Shown here: positions 16,111 to 24,237 of the stretch, piece by piece
Position numbering within the stretch: position 1 is the first letter of the stretch
How the letters are laid out: each line of letters starts with the position of its first letter
Assembly: GCA_020850945.1 (NCBI GenBank)
Contig: JADZDR010000024.1
Span: 1-34,145 of the forward strand
Reading direction: 5' to 3'
Length of the DNA stretch: 34,145 nucleotides
Source: Acidimicrobiia bacterium
Lineage (GTDB): Bacteria; Actinomycetota; Acidimicrobiia; UBA2766
Notes under the pieces: generated by a model
What the model saw: the letters and a program-made list of their open reading frames with translations, nothing else
What the model was told of the DNA's origin: nothing
The model's database searches: none
Translations under genes and position numbers: made by a program

Positions 16111-17403
16111 TCAGGGGAGCGTGAACTGGGACACGAAGTCCCAGATGACGTCGTTGACGTCGATGTCGTACGTCTGTCCGCCGAGGGTCGGTGGGGGTAG
16201 GAAGGGAGCGTGGCCGTACCAGAGGGGGCCTCCGCCTCGGACCTCGAAGTAGACGACGGGGGCATCGCAACCGGTACGGTCCCAGCGCTCCACGGTCGTG
16301 CCGTCTCCGGGGAAGACGTCGGCCAACTGCGTGATCGTGGGGTCGGCGGGATCGCAGCCGTTCAGCTCCGCCCAGCGGGCGGCCGCTGCGCGTCCCTCGA
16401 GATGGGACACGAGCGGATCGGCGGTGCCGTTGAGGATCGTCATCGGTAGGGGCCGCCCCGGTTCGCACGGCCGCGTGTCGGGCAGGTATCCCACCACCGA
16501 CACGGCCGCGGCGACGCGGTCGGCGAGGTCACACGCGAGGACGTGTGTGAAGAAGCCGCCGTTGGAGAGTCCCGTGACGTAGACACGCGCGGGGTCGGCG
16601 CCGAACCGGTCGACCATCTCGTCTATGAGGGCGGTGAGGTAGCCGACGTCATCGACACTGGGCGCCGCGTCCTGCCAGCGCAGCCCCGTCGACTGCGGGT
16701 AGGCGACGATGTAGCCGTTGGCATCGGCGTGCGCGCTCGTCTCACCGAAGAGGTCCACCATCCAATGCCGTTCGAGGTATCCGTGGAGGTTCAGGACGAG
16801 GGGCAACCGCTCCGGCCCGCTGCCGGCGGGTGGGACGTGCACCACGGCGAAGCGGCGGAGCCCGTTGTGGAAGATGCGCACGGTGTGGTCGCCGGGTGTG
16901 CGGCTCCTGTCGGTGACGCGCAGGACGACCGTCACGGGCGCGGGCAGCGGCCTGCCGGCCAGGGCAAGCGCCGTGACCTCCACCGCACCCGCTGACGTCT
17001 CCTTCAGGGGTGCCACGACCGCCGCCGCGTAGCGCTGCGAGGACACCTCGACGTGGACGGATCCGAGGGCGAGCGGGAAGAACGGCACACGTGTGACGTC
17101 CACCGAGACCCTCGCAGTCGTGTCTGCTCCGGGCACGGCGGCTTCGCCGGTTATGCGGGCGGGGCGTGTGTCGAAGGCGTCGTCCGTGACCGCCAGGTCG
17201 CCGTCGGTCACGTCTCCCGTCCAGGCGGATCTCGGCCCACCGGCCGGCTTCAACTCGAGCGTCACGTGGTCCGGTTGCGCCGCTGCTTCCGCCTGCGCAT
17301 GCGCCTCGGCACCGAACGCGAGGACTGCCAGGCACACGACGAAGGCACACCAGGCTCCGACGCGCAGAGCGCGTGCGGTGTGGCTTCCCCGGCTTCCTCC
17401 CAT
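16111..17403 (-). CDS. secreted PHB-depolymerase/feruloyl-esterase-like protein
   Basis: A 430-residue exported esterase. Residues 1-38 are a signal peptide with a long hydrophobic core ending AEAHAQA. About residues 40-170 form a beta-rich N-terminal domain of unknown role. The catalytic part resembles the LpqC/PHB-depolymerase group. [11 protein letters not shown] supplies the oxyanion turn, VTGLSNGG the nucleophile Ser280, and NGTADPLV the acid (Asp329). The histidine is probably in GHAPF near the C-terminus. Likely substrates are polyesters or plant-wall ester links outside the cell. The ATG is 7 nt after TACAGT, predicting leaderless mRNA. It lies 50 nt downstream of the LysR gene on the same strand. 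Confidence 0.82.
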   Translation of the reverse strand: MGGSRGSHTARALRVGAWCAFVVCLAVLAFGAEAHAQAEAAAQPDHVTLELKPAGGPRSAWTGDVTDGDLAVTDDAFDTRPARITGEAAVPGADTTARVSVDVTRVPFFPLALGSVHVEVSSQRYAAAVVAPLKETSAGAVEVTALALAGRPLPAPVTVVLRVTDRSRTPGDHTVRIFHNGLRRFAVVHVPPAGSGPERLPLVLNLHGYLERHWMVDLFGETSAHADANGYIVAYPQSTGLRWQDAAPSVDDVGYLTALIDEMVDRFGADPARVYVTGLSNGGFFTHVLACDLADRVAAAVSVVGYLPDTRPCEPGRPLPMTILNGTADPLVSHLEGRAAAARWAELNGCDPADPTITQLADVFPGDGTTVERWDRTGCDAPVVYFEVRGGGPLWYGHAPFLPPPTLGGQTYDIDVNDVIWDFVSQFTLP

Positions 17404-17410
17404 GCGGGCA

Positions 17411-17416
17411 ACTGTA
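17411..17416 (-). promoter_or_regulatory. -10 box of the esterase gene, leaderless start
   Basis: TACAGT on the minus strand, then 7 nt, then the ATG at 17403. The esterase can therefore be transcribed independently of lysR. Confidence 0.45.
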
Positions 17417-17453
17417 CGCCAGGGAGTGTCCCCTGCCCCACCCCGGGCTCGCC

Positions 17454-18314
17454 TCACCCCCTGCGGACGACGTCCACGAAGGCCTGGGCGGCGGGTGACA
17501 GGGCCATCCCCGCCGGCGCGAACAGGGCGGTGTTCCAGGTGACGCTCGGCCGCAGGGGCTGCGCCCCCGCCCCGAGTGCCGCTGCCGCGAGCCCGACGGA
17601 GGCGGGCTGGAAGGCGATGCCGGCGCCTGCGAGGACGAGAGGGAGGACGAGCTCGTGTGCCGCGCACTCGACCGCGATGTCGGCTTCGAGGCCCGCCTCG
17701 TGCCACACGCGTCGTATCTGGTCAGCAGCACCGCGGGGGACGACGAGGGGTGCGTCGAGGTGGTCCTTCAGATCGGCCGGGCCGTCCGCCACGGAAGTGC
17801 CGGGTGGGCGCACGAGCCAGATCTCCTCGGTCCAGGTGCGGATCACCTGCATCGTCTCATCCACGGGAAGCTGGCCGAACCCGAGCTCGGCTCTTCCCTT
17901 CACGAGCTCCTCCTGGATCGAGGCAGTGTCCTCGGCGGATTCGATGCGCAGGCTGACCCGCGGATGCCGGGTGCGGAAGCGGCCGAGCACTCCGCCGAGC
18001 GGCCCGGCCGCGAAAGCGGGTGCGACGACGAGATCGAGGTGCCCGCCGGCGATGCCGACGATCGCGTCGACCGAGTCCCGTGCGACACGCACGTCCCGCA
18101 GGACGCGGCGGGCCGCGTCCGTGAACGCCTCGCCCGCCGCCGTCAACGACGTCTCGCCGCGACGCCGCACGAAGAGGTCGGCGCCCAGTTCCCGCTCGAG
18201 CGCCGCCACGCCCTGGGACAGAGCGGACTGGGTGACGTGCAGCGTCTTTGCCGCCTCGGTGAACGAGCCGGCGTCGACGACTGCGACCGTGTACTCGAGC
18301 TGACGCAACTGCAT
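17454..18314 (-). CDS. LysR-family transcriptional regulator
   Basis: A 286-residue LysR-type regulator. The N-terminal winged HTH (residues 1-60) reads LRQLEYTVAVVDAGSFTEAAKTLHVTQSALSQGVAALEREL. The effector-binding domain from about residue 90 begins GHLDLVVAPAFAAGPLG and has the GFGQLPVDE strand. It is probably CynR/CatR-like, with a small-molecule co-inducer that cannot be named. The ATG lies within a perfect inverted repeat containing ATAAG-N5-CTTAT, a T-N11-A-type LysR box, which suggests autorepression. The only flanking candidate targets are the downstream esterase and the divergent secreted protein. Confidence 0.9.
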   Translation of the reverse strand: MQLRQLEYTVAVVDAGSFTEAAKTLHVTQSALSQGVAALERELGADLFVRRRGETSLTAAGEAFTDAARRVLRDVRVARDSVDAIVGIAGGHLDLVVAPAFAAGPLGGVLGRFRTRHPRVSLRIESAEDTASIQEELVKGRAELGFGQLPVDETMQVIRTWTEEIWLVRPPGTSVADGPADLKDHLDAPLVVPRGAADQIRRVWHEAGLEADIAVECAAHELVLPLVLAGAGIAFQPASVGLAAAALGAGAQPLRPSVTWNTALFAPAGMALSPAAQAFVDVVRRG

Positions 18315-18330
18315 AAGGCTTGCTTATGCA
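18310..18330. promoter_or_regulatory. LysR-box palindrome overlapping the lysR start
   Basis: TGCATAAG (18310-18317) and CTTATGCA (18323-18330) are perfect 8-bp arms around five bases. The core ATAAG-N5-CTTAT fits the LysR-type T-N11-A rule. The ATG of the regulator lies inside the left arm. Confidence 0.6.
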
Positions 18331-18456
18331 GTTCCGCAGAACGTTTCAAGTTCCTTCTGGAGGGAGGTGGGCGGCGCAGAGCGAACTCCGATCCTGACGA
18401 GGGCACGAGGTAGGCGGTGCGTCACCACCTTGCGCTCCGGGAGGGGTTCGACCCAG

Positions 18457-20109
18457 ATGCTGTTTTCGAGGATCAGGGGAGGAACGGCATCCGGACCGGC
18501 GCCTGGCACCGGCACCAAACCCGCGACGCACCGCCTCGCCCGGCTCCTTTGTGCCCTCGTGCTGGGGGCGGCTTCGGCTGCGGCACCCATCCCGTCAGCC
18601 GCAGCCGACCCGCCCCCGGCCCGCCCCATACCCGACTGGTTCGGGCGCGGCCTCGTACCCGGCTTCGTGGGAGGACCCCACACGCCGGACCCGCCGGCCG
18701 GGACTCCGCCGCCCCAGCATCCCTTCATGGCCGACAGCGGCGCGAACCTCATGCACGGGGACTCCTACGAGTCAGGCACGCACGCCGCGTCCGGGCCGCT
18801 CGGCATCGATCCCGAGGTGCGTTCGTCGGCCTTCGCCCCCATCGGCGGACTGTGCGCCGCGATCTCGTTCGACTCGCAGGGTCGCATCGTCACCGTGTGC
18901 GGCTCCTTCAAGAACTTCACGTTGCGCCTCCTCGACCCCGTGAGCCTCGGCCAGTACGCGGCGCGGACCCTGCCGCAGCGTCCCTCCACCCTCCAGGCCC
19001 TCCTCACCCTCGATCTGAGCAAGATCTTCACGGACACGTCGGGAGGCGCCTACTTCTACCTCGACCACCTGGACCGGGCGGTTCTCGTCGACGCCGACCA
19101 GAACCTGCGCGTGATCCGCGTCGACGAGTCAGGGCCGGCGCCGGTGTTCGTCGACGACCTCGTCCTGCCCCTCGCCGGCCACCTCGCGGAGCGGGACTGC
19201 TTCTCGTTCCCGGACAACCTCTTCCCGTCCGGCCGTTGCGACGCCGTCACGACCGTGATGCCCGACTGGGACGGCACCTACTGGTGGGTGTCGCGCCTCG
19301 GGATCGTGGGCACCGTGGATCCCACCAGCGGCGAGGTGCAGACGATCGACCTCGGCGAGGAGATCCAGAACAGCGTCGCGACTGCTCCGGACGGTGTCTA
19401 CATCCTCTCCGACCACGCGATGTACGGCTTCCGGCGTGACGCCGGCGGCGCCCCCGAGATCGCGTGGAGGGAGACGTACGAGCGGGCGGTCGCCCCCCGC
19501 CCCGGCCAGATCAACCTCGGCTCGGGCACGTCGCCGACACTCATCGGCGACGACCTCGTCGCGATCGCCGACGGGGCCGACCCGATCAACGTCGTCTTCA
19601 TGAACCGCGATCCCAACTTCGGGGGGGAACGGACCCTCTGCACGGAGCCGGTCTTCGCGGCCGGGCGAAGCGCCACGGACAACTCGCTGATCGGCTACGG
19701 CAACTCCGTCGTCGTCGAGAACAACTACGGATACGCGGACTTCCTCACCGTCGTCTTCGGCCGCACCGTCACGGGCGGTCTGGCCAAGGTCGACCTCGTC
19801 GACGACGGGGGCGGCGCCTTCCACTGCGAGACGGCCTGGACGAGCAGCGAGCGCTCGCCGTCGACGGTCCCCAAGCTCTCACGGGGGAACGGACTCGTCT
19901 ACATTGACACGAAGGCGGCCGGACCCGGCATCGTCGACGCGTGGTACTTCACCGCGATCGACTGGGACACGGGCGATACGGTGTACAAGGTCCTCACGGG
20001 GACAGGCTGGAACTTCGACAACCTCTGGGCGCCGATGACCGTGGGCCCCGACGGGACCGGCTACGCCGGGGTTTTCAACGGGCTCGTCTCGGTCACCGAC
20101 CAGCCCTGA
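18457..20109 (+). CDS. secreted propeller-like protein of unknown function
   Basis: A 550-residue exported protein that I do not recognise as a named family. A signal peptide occupies about residues 1-50 (basic start, then LLCALVLGAASAAAPIPSAA). A Pro-rich segment follows (PPARPIPDWFGRG, PPAGTPPPQHPF). The rest is a series of beta-strand-turn blades such as FDSQGRIVTVCGS, DGTYWWVSRLGIVGTVDP, APDGVYILSDHAMYGF and DGTGYAGVFNGLVSV, consistent with a beta-propeller of PQQ/NHL type. Several cysteines could pair outside the cell. The ATG at 18457 follows GGGAGGGG. It is divergent from lysR. A GC hairpin follows its stop, so it may be transcribed separately from the HAD gene. Confidence 0.75.
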   Translation: MLFSRIRGGTASGPAPGTGTKPATHRLARLLCALVLGAASAAAPIPSAAADPPPARPIPDWFGRGLVPGFVGGPHTPDPPAGTPPPQHPFMADSGANLMHGDSYESGTHAASGPLGIDPEVRSSAFAPIGGLCAAISFDSQGRIVTVCGSFKNFTLRLLDPVSLGQYAARTLPQRPSTLQALLTLDLSKIFTDTSGGAYFYLDHLDRAVLVDADQNLRVIRVDESGPAPVFVDDLVLPLAGHLAERDCFSFPDNLFPSGRCDAVTTVMPDWDGTYWWVSRLGIVGTVDPTSGEVQTIDLGEEIQNSVATAPDGVYILSDHAMYGFRRDAGGAPEIAWRETYERAVAPRPGQINLGSGTSPTLIGDDLVAIADGADPINVVFMNRDPNFGGERTLCTEPVFAAGRSATDNSLIGYGNSVVVENNYGYADFLTVVFGRTVTGGLAKVDLVDDGGGAFHCETAWTSSERSPSTVPKLSRGNGLVYIDTKAAGPGIVDAWYFTAIDWDTGDTVYKVLTGTGWNFDNLWAPMTVGPDGTGYAGVFNGLVSVTDQP

Positions 20110-20121
20110 CCGTGCCCCGAC

Positions 20122-20147
20122 CCGGGGACGTCAACGACCGTCCCCGG
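20122..20147 (+). terminator. GC-rich hairpin after the secreted-protein gene
   Basis: CCGGGGACG (20122-20130) pairs perfectly with CGTCCCCGG (20139-20147) over an 8-nt loop, 13 nt after the stop codon. There is no T tract, as is common in high-GC actinobacteria. It could equally be an operator, as it lies just before the HAD promoter. Confidence 0.5.
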
Positions 20148-20152
20148 TCTCC

Positions 20153-20158
20153 TACGCT
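20153..20158 (+). promoter_or_regulatory. -10 box of the HAD operon
   Basis: TACGCT lies 6 nt before the proposed CTG start. The 11-mer CTACGCTCGGG around it is repeated exactly before the GH13 gene at 28371-28381. Confidence 0.45.
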
Positions 20159-20164
20159 CGGGGC

Positions 20165-20848
20165 CTGGACACAGCCGAGCTCCGTCTCTTCGTATTCGAT
20201 CTCGCCGGCACGACGATCGCCGACGACGGGCGTGTCCTGCGCGCCTTCAGGTCCGTCGCCGCCCGCGAGGGCCTCGAGGCGGACGACGCGTGGCTCACGT
20301 CACGCATGGGATGGTTCAAGACGCGCGTGTTCGAGGACCTGCTCGCCCGCAACGACCGCGACCCGGCGCAGGCCCGCGTCCTCACCGAGTCCTTCGACCG
20401 CACCATCGGGGACGACTACCGGGCCGACCCGCCCCGCCCCCTCGCCGGGGCCGTCGACTCGATGCAGACCCTTCGCGCAGCCGGTACGGCGATCGGCTTC
20501 ACGACAGGCTTCACGCGGGCGGTCACCGACGTGGTCTTCGGGGCCCGCCCGTTCGGACACGACTTCACCCCCGACGCCGTCGTCGCATCGGACGAGGTCG
20601 AGCGGGGTCGCCCCGCTCCGGATCTCGTGTTCGAGGTGATGCGCCGCGTGGGTGTCGTGGATCCACGCACGGTCGGGGTGGCGGGTGACACGCCGGCCGA
20701 TCTCGAGGCGGGAACTGCGGCGGGCTGCCGCGTAGTGGTCGGGGTCGGCCACGGCACGCACACACTCGCCCAGCTCGCCTCTGCCCCCCACACCCACCTC
20801 CTTCCCGATCTCGGCGGCCTCGTCGCCGCGATCTCCGAGACACCCTGA
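20165..20848 (+). CDS. phosphonatase-like HAD hydrolase (PhnX-like)
   Basis: A 227-residue haloacid dehalogenase-superfamily enzyme closest to phosphonoacetaldehyde hydrolase. Motif I is FDLAGTT (nucleophile Asp12), the DxAGT form typical of phosphonatases instead of DxDxT. Lys52 in MGWFKTR matches the Schiff-base lysine of the PhnX cap. The motif III lysine is replaced by Arg in ERGRPAPDLV, another phosphonatase trait, and motif IV is GVAGDTPADLEAG. It therefore probably cleaves a carbon-phosphorus bond of an aldehyde- or keto-phosphonate. No ATG, GTG or TTG precedes motif I in frame. The CTG at 20165, 6 nt after a TACGCT box, is the best start. The first gene of a probable four-gene run. 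Confidence 0.82.
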   Translation: MDTAELRLFVFDLAGTTIADDGRVLRAFRSVAAREGLEADDAWLTSRMGWFKTRVFEDLLARNDRDPAQARVLTESFDRTIGDDYRADPPRPLAGAVDSMQTLRAAGTAIGFTTGFTRAVTDVVFGARPFGHDFTPDAVVASDEVERGRPAPDLVFEVMRRVGVVDPRTVGVAGDTPADLEAGTAAGCRVVVGVGHGTHTLAQLASAPHTHLLPDLGGLVAAISETP

Positions 20849-20870
20849 GCCGCACGGAACCGGCGGCGGC

Positions 20871-20876
20871 TACAGT
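20871..20876 (+). promoter_or_regulatory. -10-like box upstream of the phosphodiesterase gene
   Basis: TACAGT fits TANNNT. It would give a leader of about 47 nt containing two GATGCATCCG repeats and a GAGGGGGGG ribosome-binding site before the GTG at 20930. Confidence 0.3.
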
Positions 20877-20929
20877 GGCCGGGACGCAACCGGCGATGCA
20901 TCCGTCGATGCATCCGAGGGGGGGAAAAT

Positions 20930-22444
20930 GTGAACAGGCACGCCGACTTCGAGAAGACGTGGGCCATCCTCTGCTCGGAGGAGGTCGCGCCGATCTGCGA
21001 GATGGCCGTCGCAGCGGGCGAGGAGATGGACACCTACGTCGTGGGCGCGGCGGACGGCAGCGTCGAATTCCGGCGCATCCGTGACGGGGGCGGGTATGCA
21101 TACGAGGTCCTCGGTGTCGAGGGCAGGAACCCGCTCGCGAGGCGCGACCCGGCGGCGTTCTCACCCCTCTCCGTCGAGCTCGGCGACCTCTTCCCCGCCA
21201 GGGACCGCAATCACTACCCGGATGCCTTCGAGTCACTCAGCCAGATCTTCGACGATCCGAACGCCCCCGACATCGGCGTCGTGCACAGCGCCGCGCACAA
21301 CTGGGAGGACCGGGGCGGGCATCGCGGTGAGCACGGCTCGATCGACGTCGTGCAGGCACGTGCGCCCATGATCTTCTCCGGTCCCGGCTTCGGCCGGGGC
21401 GGCTTCGTCGATGCCGGCATGCGCAACGTCGACCTCGCCCCCACCCTCGCCGCGGTCCTCGGCGTCGAGCCGCGACCCGGCATGCACCTCGACGCGTCGG
21501 ATGCGGACGGCCTCTTCCTCGCGCGCCAGGACGGATGCGTCGTCGACAGCGTGCTCGACCCCGACACACGGCCCGAACACCTCGTATTCTTCCTCATGGA
21601 CGGGACGAACTCGAACGTCCTGTACCAGATGCTCGAAGACGGCCTGCTTCCCAACATCGGCGCACTCGTCGCGTCCGGCATCGCCCTGCGACAGGGGAGC
21701 ACGGCCGCCTTCCCCACGATCACGCTCGCGAACCACACGACGATGGTGACCGGTGCCTACCCGGGCCACCACGGCATCCTCCACAACGCGTACTGGGATC
21801 GGGCCAAGGCGCAGGAGATCGTGACGAACCATCCGGCCACGTGGGCAATGGCCCGCGACTGGATGCGCGACGACGTCGAGACCCTCTGGGAGGCGGCCGC
21901 ACGGACGTGGCCGGATGCGTTCACGGCGTGCGTGAACGAACCCGCCGACCGCGGGGCGGGCTATTCGACGTTCGACTTCTTCCGGCGAGGCGAGGTGCCG
22001 GCGATCGCGTCACCCGACTCGGTGCCGCACGCGAACCAGCGCTTCGTGCGCCCCCACAAGGACTACGCGTGGAGCGTGTCGGTCGACCACATGGCCATGG
22101 AACAGGCCCGCGGCATCTGGACGGGAACGTACCGGGACACCTCCTACCCGGCTCCCAAGCTCATGTGGGTCAACTTCACGCTCACGGACTCGGCGATGCA
22201 CCTCGGCGGGCCCCATTCCGAGGTCGCCCGCGCCTCGATCGAGGAGTGCGACGCCCGCATCGGGGAGATCGTCGATGCGATCCGCATGCGGGGAGTCCTC
22301 GACCGCACGGCCTTCGCGCTGTCCGCCGATCACGGCATGGAGGAGACGAACCCCGAGGTGAGAGGCGACTGGAACGAGTCGCTGCGCGACGCAGGCATCG
22401 ACTACCGGGACGAGGCGTACGGCTTCATCTATCTGGGTGTCTGA
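20930..22444 (+). CDS. alkaline-phosphatase/NPP-superfamily enzyme, circularly permuted
   Basis: A 504-residue two-metal phosphatase/phosphodiesterase. From residue 217 it reads like the N-terminal part of a nucleotide pyrophosphatase/phosphodiesterase. LVFFLMDG gives Asp224 and AFPTITLANHTTMVTG gives nucleophile Thr263. TLTDSAMHLGG gives Asp420 and His424, and SADHGMEE gives Asp467 and His468. The seventh ligand, normally a late His in a GxHG motif, is missing there. It appears instead at His135 in GEHGSIDVVQARAPMIFSG, followed by PGF and VDLAPTLAAVLGVEPRPG, the usual C-terminal segment of the family. The order is therefore permuted. Start GTG follows GAGGGGGGG. Phosphonoacetate hydrolase belongs to the same superfamily. 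Confidence 0.8.
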   Translation: MNRHADFEKTWAILCSEEVAPICEMAVAAGEEMDTYVVGAADGSVEFRRIRDGGGYAYEVLGVEGRNPLARRDPAAFSPLSVELGDLFPARDRNHYPDAFESLSQIFDDPNAPDIGVVHSAAHNWEDRGGHRGEHGSIDVVQARAPMIFSGPGFGRGGFVDAGMRNVDLAPTLAAVLGVEPRPGMHLDASDADGLFLARQDGCVVDSVLDPDTRPEHLVFFLMDGTNSNVLYQMLEDGLLPNIGALVASGIALRQGSTAAFPTITLANHTTMVTGAYPGHHGILHNAYWDRAKAQEIVTNHPATWAMARDWMRDDVETLWEAAARTWPDAFTACVNEPADRGAGYSTFDFFRRGEVPAIASPDSVPHANQRFVRPHKDYAWSVSVDHMAMEQARGIWTGTYRDTSYPAPKLMWVNFTLTDSAMHLGGPHSEVARASIEECDARIGEIVDAIRMRGVLDRTAFALSADHGMEETNPEVRGDWNESLRDAGIDYRDEAYGFIYLGV

Positions 22445-22476
22445 CGAGCGGGTGTCTGGCCGAGGGAAGGGGGCGC

Positions 22477-24180
22477 GTGACGCAGGGACAGGGCGCACGG
22501 GTCCACGTCGCGTTCGGCATGCACGTCGACCTGCACCATTCGTACAGGGGCGACTCTCCCGACACCGACGGTTTCGGGCTCGACTTCGACGTGATCCGGG
22601 CGAGCCTCGACGTGCTCGACGCACATCCGCATGTCCCCTGCGACTGGGACATCGAGTGCGCGTGGGCTCTGGAGGAGCGCTTTCCCGAGTATGCACCCGA
22701 GCTCCTCGAACGCATTCGGACCCGGGTCGTGCAGGGGCCCGATTCGGTGCGTCACATGTCCTGGGCGGGCGAGATGCTCGCCGCGCTCACGGGAGACGAG
22801 CTGCGTGAGTCCTTGCAGCGCTCCTGGACCACGCTCGGGACCGTCTTCGGCGAGGAGCACGTGGACGCGGGCTGCTATTCGCAGGAGTGCAGCTACAGCC
22901 CCGACATGCCCCGCCTCCTGTCCGCCGCCGGCATCGAATGGCTCAGCCTCTTCTATTCGGCGACGCAGTTCTCGGCCTTCCGCCAGGACGTGCGACTCGT
23001 GGGTGCCGAGGCCTACAACCCACTTCGCCTCCTCACCCCCGAGGGCGACGCCGCGATCGTCGTCCTGCCCACCTACCACCACGGCGACCTGCTCGACTTC
23101 TCGGGCCTGGACGGCTGGGCGCGCCACATCCACGCCACATGCGAGGGTGACTGCCTCGTCTACATGAGCTTCGACGCCGACGCCCCCACGTGGCCGGGCG
23201 TCCTCGCGAGCTCGATCGAGGCCCTCGAACCCCTCGACTTCACGGCCTTCACGCTCGCCACGGACTACGTCCGCGCACACCCCCCGCGTCGCGACGTGAC
23301 GGTCCACCGCGACCTCTGTGACGGCGCGATGGACGGCTTCGACAGCTGGTCGGAGAAGCCCGTCAACTTCCGGCTCTTCCACGCCGTGCAGGCTGCCCGC
23401 AGACGAGGCGGCGCCGACATGACGACCCGGCTCCGCGCGATGAAGACGACGCACTTCGGCCTCGCCGTCCCCTTCCTCCACCCCGACCGCGAGAGGGGGG
23501 TCGAGGACTACATCAGGCGGCTCGGGGGAAGGCCCGAACCGAGACCACCGGCACTCGACTCACCCCCACCCCGCGTCCCGGGCGTATCCGTCCTGCCCGG
23601 TGCGCCCGCCCGCTTCTCTGAGCCGGAGGCCTTCGGTGACGGTGGCACCTCGTTCTGGGTCGAGACGAACTTCCCCGCCCACCACGACGGGGACGACGCC
23701 GAGCCGTGCGCGCTCGGCCTCGCCTGGAACGGGCCCGTGACCGTCCACAAGGAGAACTTCCGCGGCTACCGCTCGACCTGGACCGTCGAAGACGACACCG
23801 ATTCGGTCAACAACGCGCTCACGCCGGGGTGGGCCGCCTTCTCTCGTCCGGACGGATCAGGCCTTCTCGTCGCCTTCGACGAGGACGTCCTCGCGGCACC
23901 GGCCGCGCTCCCCTTCCGTCTGCGTCGGGGCGAGTTGCGCATCAATCCGTTCGGGGCCTACTGGGGCGAGTACCCCGACCTGCATCCCGAGTGGACGGGG
24001 GCGAGCGGCCTCGGCGCCCAGATCCTGCCCGCGGTCGCCGAACACCTGCACGCATCCGGCCCTGCCTTCGCCGGCGAGACGATCCGCATGCGCCTCGGCC
24101 TCGTCCCGTACCGGAGTGAGGATGGGACACCTCCTCCCGTGCCTGCGTTCGACCCGCCGGCCTGCGAACCCGACCCGTGA
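22477..24180 (+). CDS. GH38/GH57-like glycoside-hydrolase-fold protein
   Basis: A 567-residue protein resembling the N-terminal barrel of family 38/57 glycosidases and DUF5054-type relatives. VAFGMHVDLHHSYRGD near the start recalls the H-x-H/D metal motif. CDWDIECAWALEERFPEY is like the 'see the substrate stand' motif of alpha-mannosidases, and MSWAGEML and GCYSQECSYSPDMPRLLSAAGIEWLS continue the barrel. MSFDADAPTWPG could carry the acid. The C-terminal third (from about residue 375) looks beta-rich, like the GH38 jelly-roll. The GTG start follows GGAAGGGGG. It is 32 nt after the phosphodiesterase and co-directional. Glycosidase activity is an inference; the catalytic nucleophile is not certain. 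Confidence 0.55.
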   Translation: MTQGQGARVHVAFGMHVDLHHSYRGDSPDTDGFGLDFDVIRASLDVLDAHPHVPCDWDIECAWALEERFPEYAPELLERIRTRVVQGPDSVRHMSWAGEMLAALTGDELRESLQRSWTTLGTVFGEEHVDAGCYSQECSYSPDMPRLLSAAGIEWLSLFYSATQFSAFRQDVRLVGAEAYNPLRLLTPEGDAAIVVLPTYHHGDLLDFSGLDGWARHIHATCEGDCLVYMSFDADAPTWPGVLASSIEALEPLDFTAFTLATDYVRAHPPRRDVTVHRDLCDGAMDGFDSWSEKPVNFRLFHAVQAARRRGGADMTTRLRAMKTTHFGLAVPFLHPDRERGVEDYIRRLGGRPEPRPPALDSPPPRVPGVSVLPGAPARFSEPEAFGDGGTSFWVETNFPAHHDGDDAEPCALGLAWNGPVTVHKENFRGYRSTWTVEDDTDSVNNALTPGWAAFSRPDGSGLLVAFDEDVLAAPAALPFRLRRGELRINPFGAYWGEYPDLHPEWTGASGLGAQILPAVAEHLHASGPAFAGETIRMRLGLVPYRSEDGTPPPVPAFDPPACEPDP

Positions 24181-24237
24181 GTGCCGTCCCGAACCGGTTG
24201 ACGGAACCCGCGATCGCGACGAGACTCGGGGGACGCT

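Noticed and set aside
20895-20916. Two GATGCATCCG copies as a regulatory repeat
   Set aside because: Only two short copies 12 nt apart in the leader; could be chance or slippage.
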